The notes beneath the pieces are model-generated. The model worked only from the letters and a program-made list of their open reading frames with translations, did not search any database and was not told where the DNA came from. From the NCBI RefSeq assembly GCF_009806555.1, contig NZ_VUOK01000062.1, forward strand, positions 1 to 64,000: 64,000 nt of DNA. The letters are read 5' to 3'. Position 1 is the first letter of the stretch. Each line of letters begins with the position of its first letter. The position numbers were made by a program, and so were the translations under genes. Positions 17,533-25,737 of the stretch are shown here, one piece after another. Source of the DNA: Methylobacterium sp. 2A. GTDB taxonomy: Bacteria; Pseudomonadota; Alphaproteobacteria; Rhizobiales; Beijerinckiaceae.

Positions 17533-18494
17533 GATTTCGGGCTCCAGGGCGTCTCGGCGACGGGCGTCAGCGGGCCCCGTCCCTCGAACCACGAGACGAC
17601 GTTGTCGACGACGAGCTGCGCCATCGCCGCGCGGGTGTGCTCGGAGGCCGAGCCGACATGCGGCAGCAGCACCGTGTTGTCGAGGGCGGCGAGGTCCTCC
17701 GGCACGTGCGGCTCGTTCTCGAACACATCGAGGCCGGCCCCCAGGATCGTGCCGGCCTTCAGCGCCGCGGTGAGCGCCGCCTCGTCGACCAGGGTGCCGC
17801 GCGCCACGTTGATCAGGATGCCCTCAGGCCCCAGCGCCTCCAGCACCGCGGCATCGATCAGCCCGCGCGTCTCGGGGCCGCCGGGCGCGACCACGAGCAG
17901 GATGTGGACCGCCTTGGCCATGCCGATCAGGCTGTCGTGATAGGTGTAGGGCACGTCCGCCTGCCGGCGGCGGCCGTGATAGTCGATCGCGACCCCGAAG
18001 CTCTCGAACCGCCGGGCGATCGCCCGCCCGATCCGGCCGAGCCCGAGGATGCCGACGCGCCGCCCGCGCAGGGAGGCGGTGAGCGGGAAGGGGGCCTTCG
18101 GCCAGTGACCGGCGCGCAGGTAGCGGTCGGCCTGCGGAAGCCGCCGCAGGGTGGCGAGGGTGAGCCCGACCGCGAGGTCGGCGACCTCGTCGGTCAGCAC
18201 GTCCGGCGTGTTGGTGACCACGATGCCGCGCGCGCGCGCCGCCACGGCATCGACCGCGTCGTAGCCCACACCGAAATTGGCGATGAGTTCGAGCTTCGGC
18301 AGCCGGTCCATCAGGGCCGCGTCGACCCCACCGCCAACCACCAGACCCCGGACCCGCGGGCCGACCTCCGTGAGCAGCGCCTCGGGATCCGCAGCGTCCG
18401 CGAGCCGATGGACCACGTGCCGCCCTTCGAAGGCTGCCTCAACCAGCGGGTGCATCTTCCGCAGGAACAGGATCTCGGCCGGCGCATCAGGCAT
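17529..18494 (-). CDS. NAD(P)-dependent 2-hydroxyacid dehydrogenase
   Basis: This 321-residue D-isomer-specific dehydrogenase has an N-terminal catalytic part (to about 100), GILGLGRIGRAIARR as the NAD(P) loop, and the catalytic residues in NVARGTLVDE (Arg), FENEPHVPEDL (Glu) and LLPHVGSAS (His). It most resembles glyoxylate/hydroxypyruvate reductases, which reduce 2-oxo acids to D-2-hydroxy acids. A serine-cycle role is possible in a methylotroph but unproven. Its stop overlaps the GTG start of the protease inhibitor gene, so the two are translationally coupled. Confidence 0.88.
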   Translation of the reverse strand: MPDAPAEILFLRKMHPLVEAAFEGRHVVHRLADAADPEALLTEVGPRVRGLVVGGGVDAALMDRLPKLELIANFGVGYDAVDAVAARARGIVVTNTPDVLTDEVADLAVGLTLATLRRLPQADRYLRAGHWPKAPFPLTASLRGRRVGILGLGRIGRAIARRFESFGVAIDYHGRRRQADVPYTYHDSLIGMAKAVHILLVVAPGGPETRGLIDAAVLEALGPEGILINVARGTLVDEAALTAALKAGTILGAGLDVFENEPHVPEDLAALDNTVLLPHVGSASEHTRAAMAQLVVDNVVSWFEGRGPLTPVAETPWSPKS

Positions 18495-18733
18495 CGCTCA
18501 CTCCCACCTCCGGCCGTTCGGTGCTGCGGCCGGTTCCCCGCCCAGGCATAGGGCTTCGGCGGGGTGCAGCGCCAGCGGGATACGGCGCGGCCGGTGACAT
18601 CCATCCACCGGCGCCGGTCGGCCATTTGACAGGGGCAGGGCTCGCCTCTTTCGCAAACCGTACGCGATGCCTACTAAGGAAGCGGCACCATCACGAGAGT
18701 TCTGTACCGCTCCATCTCCGAAGACGAAGACCG

Positions 18734-20146
18734 ATGACCAGCCCGCGCACCCTCTACGACAAGATTTGGGACGACCACGTCGTCGATGTCCAGCCGGACG
18801 GCTCCAGCCTCCTCTACATCGACCGGCACCTCGTTCACGAAGTCACGAGCCCGCAGGCGTTCGAAGGCCTACGCGCGGCTGGCCGCAAGGTGCGCCATCC
18901 GGAGAAGACGCTGGCGGTGGTCGACCACAACGTCCAGACCTCCGACCGCACCAAGGGCATCGACGATCCGGATAGCCGGATCCAGCTCGAGGCACTGGCC
19001 GAGAACGTGCGCGACTTCGGCGTCGAGTTCTACGATGCCCTCGACCGGCGCCAGGGCATCGTCCACATCATCGGTCCGGAGCAGGGCTTCACGCTGCCCG
19101 GCCAGACGATCGTGTGCGGCGATTCCCATACCTCGACGCACGGCGCCTTCGGGGCGCTGGCGCACGGCATCGGCACCTCGGAGGTCGAGCACGTGCTCGC
19201 CACGCAGACGCTGGTGCAGCGCAAGGCCAAGAACATGCGCGTCACCGTGGACGGCACCCTGCCGCCGGGCGTGACCGCCAAGGACATCATCCTGGCGATC
19301 ATCGGCGAGATCGGCACGGCGGGCGGCACCGGCCACGTGATCGAGTATGCCGGCGAGGCCATCCGCGCCCTGTCGATGGAGGGCCGGATGACGATCTGCA
19401 ACATGTCGATCGAGGGCGGCGCCCGGGCCGGCATGGTGGCGCCCGACGCCACGACCTTCGCATACGTGAAGGACCGGCCGAAGGCCCCGAAGGGCGCGGC
19501 CTTCGAGGCGGCGCGGCGCTACTGGGAAAGCCTCGTCACCGACGAGGGCGCCTTCTTCGACCGCGAGGTTCGCCTCGACGCCGCCAACCTGCCGCCGATC
19601 GTCAGCTGGGGCACGAGCCCCGAGGACGTGATCTCGGTCCAGGGCCGCGTGCCGGACCCGTCCGAGATCGCCGACGAGAACAAGCGGCGGTCCAAGGAGA
19701 AGGCTTTGGCCTATATGGGCCTGACCCCGGGCACGAAGATCACCGACATCACCCTCGATCGGATCTTCATCGGCTCCTGCACCAACGGGCGCATCGAGGA
19801 TCTGCGCGAGGTCGCGCGGGTGGTTGGCGACCGCAAGGTGCACGAGGGCGTCTCGGCGATGATCGTGCCGGGTTCCGGCCTCGTGAAGGCGCAGGCCGAG
19901 GCCGAGGGTCTCGACAAGATCCTGAAGGCGGCGGGCTTCGACTGGCGCGAGCCGGGTTGCTCGATGTGCCTCGGCATGAACCCGGACAAGCTGCGGCCGG
20001 GCGAGCGCTGCGCCTCGACCTCGAACCGCAACTTCGAGGGTCGGCAGGGTCCGCGCGGACGCACGCATCTGGTCTCGCCCGCCATGGCGGCGGCGGCGGC
20101 TGTGGCCGGACGGTTCGTCGACATCCGGGAATGGCCGCGGGGGTGA
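18734..20146 (+). CDS. leuC: 3-isopropylmalate dehydratase large subunit
   Basis: LeuC (470 residues) isomerises 2- to 3-isopropylmalate in leucine biosynthesis with LeuD. The aconitase-type signatures are present: VVDHNVQTSDR, GDSHTSTHGAFGALAHGIGTSEVEHVLATQ, and the three cluster-binding Cys residues in GSCTNGRIEDLR and CSMCLGMNPD. The ATG at 18734 gives the family start (MTSPRTLYDKIWDDHVV). Upstream, a TTGACA (18626-18631) may be a -35 box, but no good -10 is seen. leuD does not follow; tRNA-Leu does. Confidence 0.97.
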   Translation: MTSPRTLYDKIWDDHVVDVQPDGSSLLYIDRHLVHEVTSPQAFEGLRAAGRKVRHPEKTLAVVDHNVQTSDRTKGIDDPDSRIQLEALAENVRDFGVEFYDALDRRQGIVHIIGPEQGFTLPGQTIVCGDSHTSTHGAFGALAHGIGTSEVEHVLATQTLVQRKAKNMRVTVDGTLPPGVTAKDIILAIIGEIGTAGGTGHVIEYAGEAIRALSMEGRMTICNMSIEGGARAGMVAPDATTFAYVKDRPKAPKGAAFEAARRYWESLVTDEGAFFDREVRLDAANLPPIVSWGTSPEDVISVQGRVPDPSEIADENKRRSKEKALAYMGLTPGTKITDITLDRIFIGSCTNGRIEDLREVARVVGDRKVHEGVSAMIVPGSGLVKAQAEAEGLDKILKAAGFDWREPGCSMCLGMNPDKLRPGERCASTSNRNFEGRQGPRGRTHLVSPAMAAAAAVAGRFVDIREWPRG

Positions 20147-20213
20147 AATCCCGATTGACGGCGGCGGCTCGGTTGCCTAAACGAAGCCGTCGCCGGCCGA
20201 TAGCCGGCGATTT

Positions 20214-20298
20214 GCCCAGGTGGCGGAATTGGTAGACGCGCTGGTTTCAGGTACCAGTCTCGCGAGAGGTGAAGGTTCGAGTCCTTTCCTGGGCACCA
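20214..20298 (+). tRNA. tRNA-Leu (anticodon CAG)
   Basis: The 85-base class II tRNA has a 7-bp acceptor stem (GCCCAGG with CCTGGGC), a D-arm with GGTAGACGC, and the anticodon stem CTGGT/ACCAG around loop TTCAGGT (CAG at its centre). It also has a long variable arm, a T-arm with GGTTCGAGTCC and an encoded CCA (20296-20298). It decodes CUG, the main Leu codon in this GC-rich genome. It lies downstream of leuC. Confidence 0.97.
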
Positions 20299-20312
20299 AT
20301 TGACGGATGTGA

Positions 20313-20344
20313 GCCCGCCAAATCGTTGGCGGGCTTTATCTTTT
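20313..20344 (+). terminator. Intrinsic terminator after tRNA-Leu
   Basis: A 9-bp perfect stem, GCCCGCCAA (20313-20321) and TTGGCGGGC (20326-20334), closes a four-base loop and is followed by TTTATCTTTT. This is the classical form and insulates the amide locus from leuC/tRNA transcription. Confidence 0.9.
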
Positions 20345-20602
20345 CTAGGCGTGGATTCCTGGGGCAGCGGGGCGGGATTTGTCCGCGCCTCCCGCGCCGA
20401 GCCGGGACAGCGCGCTTCGCGGCCGACGCGGCGACGTCGATTCTCCCAGCCGCGCGATGGCGGCTCGAGCCCGGTTCATGCCCCACGGCGCCGATGCGGG
20501 CTTTCGCCGTCCCCTTGCTTTCAAGGCGGGAGGCCCCTGAGATAGGACAGCGTCTCGCTCGACGGGCCGGCGAGCGACTCTCCGGCAAGGGTGAAGGATG
20601 CC

Positions 20603-21757
20603 ATGGCGGTCAAGGACGAAGCGACCTGGCGCGTCGGCGTCCTGTTCTCCCGGAGCGGGGTCAGCGGCATCACCGAGACCGAGCACTTCCTCGGCACGGC
20701 GCTCGCGATCGAGGAGATCAACACGGCCGGCGGCGTGCTCGGGCGCCCGATCGAACCGATCTGCTACGATCCTGCAGGCGACAACGACGCGTACCGCGCC
20801 CTGGCCCGGCGCATGCTGGCGGAGGACGGGGCCGAGGTCGTGTTCGGATGCTCGCTCTCGGCCAGCCGGAAATCCGTGCTCTCCACCGTCGAGCGGCACA
20901 ACGGCCTGCTCTGGTACCCGTCGATCTACGAGGGCTTCGAGTACTCGGAGAACATCATCTACACCGGCGCGACCCTGAACCAGAACGTCTTCGCCCTGGC
21001 CGACTATCTGATGCAGGAGCATGGCCCGCGGATCTTCATGATCGGCTCGGACTACATCTACCCGCGTGAGTCGAACCGGGTCATGCGCGACCTGATCGAG
21101 GCGAAGGGCGGCACCATCGTGGGCGAGCTCTACGCCCCCCTCGATGCCGATGAGGCCGCCCACGGGGCGATGGTCGCCGAGATCCGGCGCGTCGCCCCGG
21201 ATGCGGTATTCTCCACCGTGGTCGGCCGCGGGGCCGAGCGGCTTTACCGGGCCTACGCGGAGGCGGGGATCGACCGGGCGCGCTGCCCGATCGCGAGCCT
21301 GACCCTGGCGGAGGGGCAGATCCGGGCGATCGGCCCCGAAAGCTGCACCGGCCACGTCCTCGCCGCACCGTATTTCGCCGCATTGCCGGGCGCGGAGAAC
21401 GCGCGCTTCGTCGCGGCCTTCGCGGCCCGGTTCGGCCGGGACCGGCCGACCAGCATGTGGTCGGAGACTGCCTACGCGCAGGTGCATCTCTTCGCCCGGG
21501 CGCTGGCGGAGGCCGGGACGCTCGATGCCGACCGCCTCGGCGCGGCGGCCCTGCGCCAGCGGCTCGCGGCGCCCGAGGGCGAACTGACCTTCGACGGCGA
21601 GACCCGGCACATCTGGCTCACCCCCGGCATCGGGGTCGCGCGCGCGGATGGGCAGTTCGACGTCGTCTGGCGGGCCCGCCGGCCGGTGCGGCCCGATCCC
21701 TACCTCGCGTGGTCGCGCTTCGAGACGAACTGGCTGGACGAAGGGATCGCCGCGTGA
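20603..21757 (+). CDS. amiC: AmiC-like amide-sensing substrate-binding protein
   Basis: The protein of about 384 residues has the periplasmic-binding-protein type 1 fold but lacks a signal peptide, as in Pseudomonas AmiC, the cytoplasmic amide receptor that holds AmiR inactive. WRVGVLFSRSGVSG opens the fold. GLLWYPSIYEGFEYSENIIYTGATLNQN and GSDYIYPRESNRVMRDL are typical of AmiC and of urea/amide binding proteins. The ATG at 20603 has GAAGGA upstream; a GTG at 20591 is the alternative. Its stop overlaps the amiR start, so the two are translationally coupled. A paralogue that is exported follows at 23436. Confidence 0.88.
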   Translation: MAVKDEATWRVGVLFSRSGVSGITETEHFLGTALAIEEINTAGGVLGRPIEPICYDPAGDNDAYRALARRMLAEDGAEVVFGCSLSASRKSVLSTVERHNGLLWYPSIYEGFEYSENIIYTGATLNQNVFALADYLMQEHGPRIFMIGSDYIYPRESNRVMRDLIEAKGGTIVGELYAPLDADEAAHGAMVAEIRRVAPDAVFSTVVGRGAERLYRAYAEAGIDRARCPIASLTLAEGQIRAIGPESCTGHVLAAPYFAALPGAENARFVAAFAARFGRDRPTSMWSETAYAQVHLFARALAEAGTLDADRLGAAALRQRLAAPEGELTFDGETRHIWLTPGIGVARADGQFDVVWRARRPVRPDPYLAWSRFETNWLDEGIAA

Positions 21758-22380
21758 GCGCCCCGGCCCGCAAGATCCTGGACGATCTGAGGCGGGCGCG
21801 CGCCCTCGTCATCCACCCCCGCGACGAGGAGGGCGCCGCGCTCCTGGAGCAGCTCCGCCGCCTCGGCTGCGCGGTCGCCCTGGTCTGGCCCCCGCCCGCC
21901 GCCCTGCCGCCGGAGATCGACACCCTGTTCATCCAGCTCGACGACGCGCAGGTGATGCATCTCCTGCCCTCGATCGAGGAGGCGGAGCCGGCCGTCATCG
22001 CCATCGTGGCCTACGAGAGCCCGACCTCGCTGAAGGCGATCGCCGACGTGAACGCCCATGGCGTGCTGAACAAGCCGCTCCACCCGCGGGGCGTGCTCAC
22101 CCAGTTCGCGCTAGCCCGCTACCGGCGCGGCTACGAGGGCCGGCTCACCAGCAAGATCAACCGGCTGGAGGAGACCATGAAGGGCCGCCGCACCGTCGAG
22201 AGGGCGGTCCGGCTGCTGGTGGACCTCAACCGGATCGACGAGGACGCCGCCTACAAGATGCTCCGGGACCGGGCCACCGCCGCCCGTGTGCCGATGGCGA
22301 GCGTCGCCGAGAGCGTAGTCGCGGCCCACGAGGCGATGAGCGGCCTCGGCCTGCGCATCGCGCTGGCGGAAAAGACCTGA
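21754..22380 (+). CDS. amiR: AmiR-like ANTAR-domain antiterminator
   Basis: This 208-residue protein starts at a GTG overlapping the amiC stop. An N-terminal receiver-like domain without a normal phosphorylation site (about 10-130) precedes a coiled coil and the ANTAR RNA-binding domain (about 130-200: RLEETMKGRRTVERAVRLLVDLNRIDEDAAYKMLRDRA). AmiR-type proteins bind paired hairpins in leader RNA and prevent termination when freed from AmiC by amide. A leader with a strong terminator lies immediately downstream, before the hydrolase gene, exactly where such control is expected. Confidence 0.9.
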   Translation: MSAPARKILDDLRRARALVIHPRDEEGAALLEQLRRLGCAVALVWPPPAALPPEIDTLFIQLDDAQVMHLLPSIEEAEPAVIAIVAYESPTSLKAIADVNAHGVLNKPLHPRGVLTQFALARYRRGYEGRLTSKINRLEETMKGRRTVERAVRLLVDLNRIDEDAAYKMLRDRATAARVPMASVAESVVAAHEAMSGLGLRIALAEKT

Positions 22381-22442
22381 TCGCAGCAGCCTGCCGCATT
22401 TATGGTCTTGCCGTCCATCGCTTGCGGCGTATCGTAGTCGAA

Positions 22443-22460
22443 CCGGGCAAGGTTGCCCCG
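22443..22460 (+). promoter_or_regulatory. Candidate ANTAR-binding hexaloop hairpin (P1-like)
   Basis: GGGC (22445-22448) and GCCC (22455-22458) close a six-base loop, AAGGTT, with A at position 1 and G at position 4, the pattern reported for ANTAR target hairpins. The second hairpin of the pair is less clear: GCAGC/GCTGC with loop AGCATT, or GGC/GCC with loop TTTGAA, which would overlap the terminator stem. The site lies between amiR and the leader terminator. Confidence 0.45.
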
Positions 22461-22495
22461 CAGCAGCATTGCTGCATGACATCTCGGCTTTGAAG

Positions 22496-22538
22496 CCTCT
22501 GGTTCGCGGATGATTATTTCCGTGCCCAGGGGTTTTTT
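22496..22538 (+). terminator. Leader terminator before the amide hydrolase gene
   Basis: CCTCTGG (22496-22502) pairs with CCAGGGG (22526-22532). An inner CGGA/TCCG stem lies in the loop, and TTTTTT follows (22533-22538). The hydrolase ATG is only 17 bases further on, so the terminator sits in the 5' leader of the structural operon. It is the natural target for antitermination by AmiR. Confidence 0.75.
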
Positions 22539-22554
22539 GCGTTTTGGAGCTTCC

Positions 22555-23400
22555 ATGGTCCAAGCGAACGATCCCGCACGCCCGCCGATCCGGGTCTCCT
22601 GCCTTCAGTTCGCACCGCTGATCGGTGACGTCGCCGCCAATATGGCCCGCGCGTCGGATCTCGTCCGCGCGGCCGCCGCCGAGGGCAGCCAGCTGATCGT
22701 GCTGCCGGAACTCGCCAGCACCGGCTACGTGTTCGAATCCCAGGCCGAGGCGCGATCCCTCGCCGAGCCGGTGCCGGACGGCCCGACCACCCGGGCCTGG
22801 GCGAGGCTCGCCGCGGAACTCGGCGTGCACATCGTGGCGGGAATCGCCGAATCCGCCGGCGACATCCTCTACAACGCCGCCGTGATCGTCGGGCCGGAGG
22901 GCTATATCGGCACCTACCGCAAGGCGCATCTCTGGGATCAGGAGAACGTCTTCTTCGCCAAGGGCGATCTCGGCTTCCCGGTCTTCGAGACGGCGCTCGG
23001 CAAGGTCGGCGTGGCGATCTGCTACGACGGCTGGTTCCCCGAGACCTTCCGGCAGCTGGCGCTCGCTGGCGCCGAGATCGTCTGCATCCCGACCAACTGG
23101 GTGCCGATGCCCGACCAGCCGGCGGGCGAGGCCGCCATGGCCAACACCCTGCACCGGGCCGCCGCCCATTCGAACGGGATCTTCATCGCCTGCGCCGACC
23201 GGGTCGGCGTCGAGCGCGGCCAGCCCTTCGAGGGGCAGAGCCTGATCATCGGCCCGAAGGGCTGGCCGCTCGCCGGCCCGGCGAGCCGGGACCGCACCGA
23301 GACCCTCTCGGCAATGGTCGACCTCGCGCAGGCCGGGCGCAAGGACCTCAACACGTTCAATTCCCTCCTGCGCGACCGCCGCACCGACATCTACGGCTGA
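22555..23400 (+). CDS. Nitrilase-superfamily carbon-nitrogen hydrolase (probable amidase)
   Basis: This 281-residue enzyme has the Glu-Lys-Cys triad of the nitrilase superfamily: PELASTGY (Glu), TYRKAHLW (Lys) and AICYDGWFPE (Cys). Members hydrolyse amides, N-carbamoyl compounds or nitriles. The position after amiC-amiR suggests a small amide as substrate, so an amidase is more likely than a nitrilase. The ATG at 22555 has GGAG seven bases upstream and leaves the leader terminator outside the gene; an ATG at 22510 would put the terminator inside the coding region and has no good ribosome site. Confidence 0.88.
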   Translation: MVQANDPARPPIRVSCLQFAPLIGDVAANMARASDLVRAAAAEGSQLIVLPELASTGYVFESQAEARSLAEPVPDGPTTRAWARLAAELGVHIVAGIAESAGDILYNAAVIVGPEGYIGTYRKAHLWDQENVFFAKGDLGFPVFETALGKVGVAICYDGWFPETFRQLALAGAEIVCIPTNWVPMPDQPAGEAAMANTLHRAAAHSNGIFIACADRVGVERGQPFEGQSLIIGPKGWPLAGPASRDRTETLSAMVDLAQAGRKDLNTFNSLLRDRRTDIYG

Positions 23401-23435
23401 GCCGCCATTCCCGCATCGTCACAAGGAGTTCGTTC

Positions 23436-24590
23436 ATGGTGAAATGGTCCCTCCTCGGCGCCACGGCGCTGGCATTCGCCGCCACGGCCGCGCAGGCCGC
23501 CGAATCCAAGCCGATCCTCATCGGCGTGCCCGTCGGCCTGTCGGGCGCCAACAGCGTCGTGGCGCCGTCCGTGGTGCAGGCGGCCGAACTCGCCGTGGAG
23601 GAGATCAACGCCAAGGGCGGCGTGCTCGGCCGCAAGCTCGCCCTGGAAGTCGCCGACGACGCCTCCGGGGCGGCCGGCGCCCAGAAGGCCTTCGACAGCC
23701 TGATCTATCAGAAGAAGGTCGACGTCCTGATCTCCATGGAGACGAGCGCGGCCCGCAATGCCGGCCTGCCCGCCGTCACCAAGGGCCGGGTGCCGTACAT
23801 CTACACCTCGTTCTACGAGGGCCATTCCTGCAACAGGAACCTGTTCGTGGATGCCTGGGTGCCGGAGCAGCAGGTGCCGCCGGTGGTGGACGCCTTCAAG
23901 GCGAAGGGCGCCAAGACCTACTTCCTGATCGGCAGCGATTACGCCTTCGGCCGCGGCATGCTGGGCTTCACCAGGAGCTACGTCGAGAAGACCGGCGGCA
24001 AGGTTCTGGGCGAGGAATACCTGCCGATGGACGGCAGCGACTGGACGGCGGTCATCTCCAAGCTGAAGGAGGCCAAGCCCGACGCGCTGATCACCTCGAC
24101 GGCCGGCGGCGCGCCGAACGTGACGCTGACGAAGCAATTGCGCGGCGCGGGCGTATCGCTGCCCTTCGCCAACCTCGCGCTGGACGAGGGCACCGCCAAG
24201 AGCATGGGCGCGGATGCCGAGGGCGTCTATCTCTCGGCCTCCTACGTCACCGGGATCGACAGCGCCGAGAACAAGGCCTTCCTGGCGGCGATGCAGAAGA
24301 AGTTCGGCGCGGAGCTGCGCACGCCGAACGACCTCTCGGTGCCGGAATACGAGGCGATCTACCTCTACAAGGCCGCCGTCGAGAAAGCGGGCGGGACCGA
24401 GACCGCCAAGGTGCTGGAGGCGCTGCCGGCCGTGAGCTTCACCGGCCCGCGGGGCACGATCCGCATGAGCAAGCAGCACCACGCGCCGCTGACCATGTAT
24501 CTCGGCCAGATCCAGACGGACGGCTCGGTGAAGGTCGCCGGCACCTTCAAGGATGTCGATCCCGGCGCGCAGTGCCCGAAGCTGCAATGA
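23436..24590 (+). CDS. ABC transporter substrate-binding protein (branched-chain amino acid/amide/urea type)
   Basis: The 384-residue periplasmic receptor has a signal peptide (MVKWSLLGATALAFAATAAQAA). It is a type 1 binding protein (IGVPVGLSGANSVVAPSVVQAAELAVEEINAKGGVLGRKL). SFYEGHSCNRNLFVDAW occupies the place of the amide/urea-contacting segment of AmiC, its cytoplasmic paralogue upstream. AAGGAG lies at the right distance from the start. It feeds the permeases and ATPases that follow. Confidence 0.9.
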   Translation: MVKWSLLGATALAFAATAAQAAESKPILIGVPVGLSGANSVVAPSVVQAAELAVEEINAKGGVLGRKLALEVADDASGAAGAQKAFDSLIYQKKVDVLISMETSAARNAGLPAVTKGRVPYIYTSFYEGHSCNRNLFVDAWVPEQQVPPVVDAFKAKGAKTYFLIGSDYAFGRGMLGFTRSYVEKTGGKVLGEEYLPMDGSDWTAVISKLKEAKPDALITSTAGGAPNVTLTKQLRGAGVSLPFANLALDEGTAKSMGADAEGVYLSASYVTGIDSAENKAFLAAMQKKFGAELRTPNDLSVPEYEAIYLYKAAVEKAGGTETAKVLEALPAVSFTGPRGTIRMSKQHHAPLTMYLGQIQTDGSVKVAGTFKDVDPGAQCPKLQ

Positions 24591-24690
24591 GGCGAGGGGA
24601 GGGACGCGACGCCTCTCTCGCCCTGTCTGGGTGCTACCGGACTCACATGTCTGATCCTGGCTCAACACTCTGAGAAAAAGGGCGCTTTTC

Positions 24691-24797
24691 CCCTCCTCCT
24701 TGCGGGGAGGGGCCAGGGGTGGGGGTGGTTCGGAAGGAGCCGCTGCACTCGATCCTGCACCACCCCCACCTCCAACTCCTCCCCGCAAGGGGGAGGA
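24691..24797. repeat. Long inverted repeat of a REP-like type
   Basis: The left arm (24691-24730) and right arm (24758-24797) are nearly complementary over about 38 bases. Each contains a CTCC...TTGCGGGGAGG block and a GGGGGTGGT block. The element fills the 313-base gap between the receptor and permease genes. A related half-motif (CCCCGCAAAAGGGG) occurs at 56916-56929. It could lower permease expression or mark a dispersed repeat family. No gene is seen in this gap. Confidence 0.7.
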
Positions 24798-24903
24798 GAG
24801 AACGCCACGGCCCGCACTGTGTGAACATCGACGCCTCTGCGGGGCAGGGGGCCCAGCGTCGCCCACCGCATCCTTCGCCGATCCCGCGCACCCGGAATCA
24901 TCG

Positions 24904-25737
24904 ATGCTGCTCACCCTCGACATCCTGACCACCGCGGCGATCCTGTTCATCGTCTCGATCGGCCTCCTGGCGATCTTCGGCGTGCTCAAGATCATCAACT
25001 TCGCCCACGGGGCGTGGCTGACGGTCGGCGCCTACTGCGCTGTGGTGACGGCGAAGCTCGGGCTCAACCCGTGGGCGGCGCTGCCGCTCGCCTTCGTCAT
25101 CGGCGCGGCGCTCGGCGGCCTCGCCGAACACGTCATCATCCGCCCGCTCTACCGGCGGCCGCTCGACGCGATCCTGGCCACCTGGGGGCTCGGCATCGTG
25201 GTCGGGCAGCTCATCACCCTGGCCTTCGGCCGGGACGTCCAGCTCACCCCGAACCTCTATGCCGGCACCGTCGAGATCCTCGGCGTCGACTATTCCGCCT
25301 ACCGCCTCGTGGCGCTCGGCATCGCGCTGGCGATCGGCACGCTGTTCGCGCTCACCGTCGAGCGGACCCGGCTCGGCCTCTCGGCCCGGGCGGTGATCAT
25401 GAACGAGACCCTGGCGCGCAGCCTCGGCATCGACACGGGGCGCGTGCGCCTCGTCGTGTTCATGATCGGCGCCGGTTTCGCGGCGCTGGCCGGCGTCCTG
25501 CTGACGCCGCTCACCAGCGTCGATCCCAACATGGGCGTCTCCTGGCTGATCGGCGCCTTCATGCTGGTGATGGTCGCCGACGCTTCGTACCTCGCGCTCG
25601 CGGCGGCCTGCCTCGTCTTCGGGGCTGCGCAGGTCCTGATCAGCACCTTCGTGAGCCCGATCCTGGGCAGCATCGCCGTCGCGGTGCTCGCCGCGCTCGT
25701 GCTGCGGATCAGCCCGAAAGGTTTCTCCCGTGCTTGA
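24904..25737 (+). CDS. ABC transporter permease (LivH/UrtB type)
   Basis: This 277-residue inner-membrane protein has eight or so hydrophobic segments and the family features GVLKIINFAHGAWLTVGAY near the N-terminus and SLGIDTGRVRLVVFMIGAGFAALAGVLL in the second half. It forms the channel with the permease part of the next gene product. The ATG at 24904 matches the family start, although in-frame sequence is open further upstream through the repeat element. The following gene starts inside its 3' end. Confidence 0.93.
   Translation: MLLTLDILTTAAILFIVSIGLLAIFGVLKIINFAHGAWLTVGAYCAVVTAKLGLNPWAALPLAFVIGAALGGLAEHVIIRPLYRRPLDAILATWGLGIVVGQLITLAFGRDVQLTPNLYAGTVEILGVDYSAYRLVALGIALAIGTLFALTVERTRLGLSARAVIMNETLARSLGIDTGRVRLVVFMIGAGFAALAGVLLTPLTSVDPNMGVSWLIGAFMLVMVADASYLALAAACLVFGAAQVLISTFVSPILGSIAVAVLAALVLRISPKGFSRA

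Noticed and set aside
22460..22475. GCAGC/GCTGC hairpin with loop AGCATT as the second ANTAR hairpin
   Set aside because: It lacks G at loop position 4 and does not overlap the terminator, so it was not annotated as P2.
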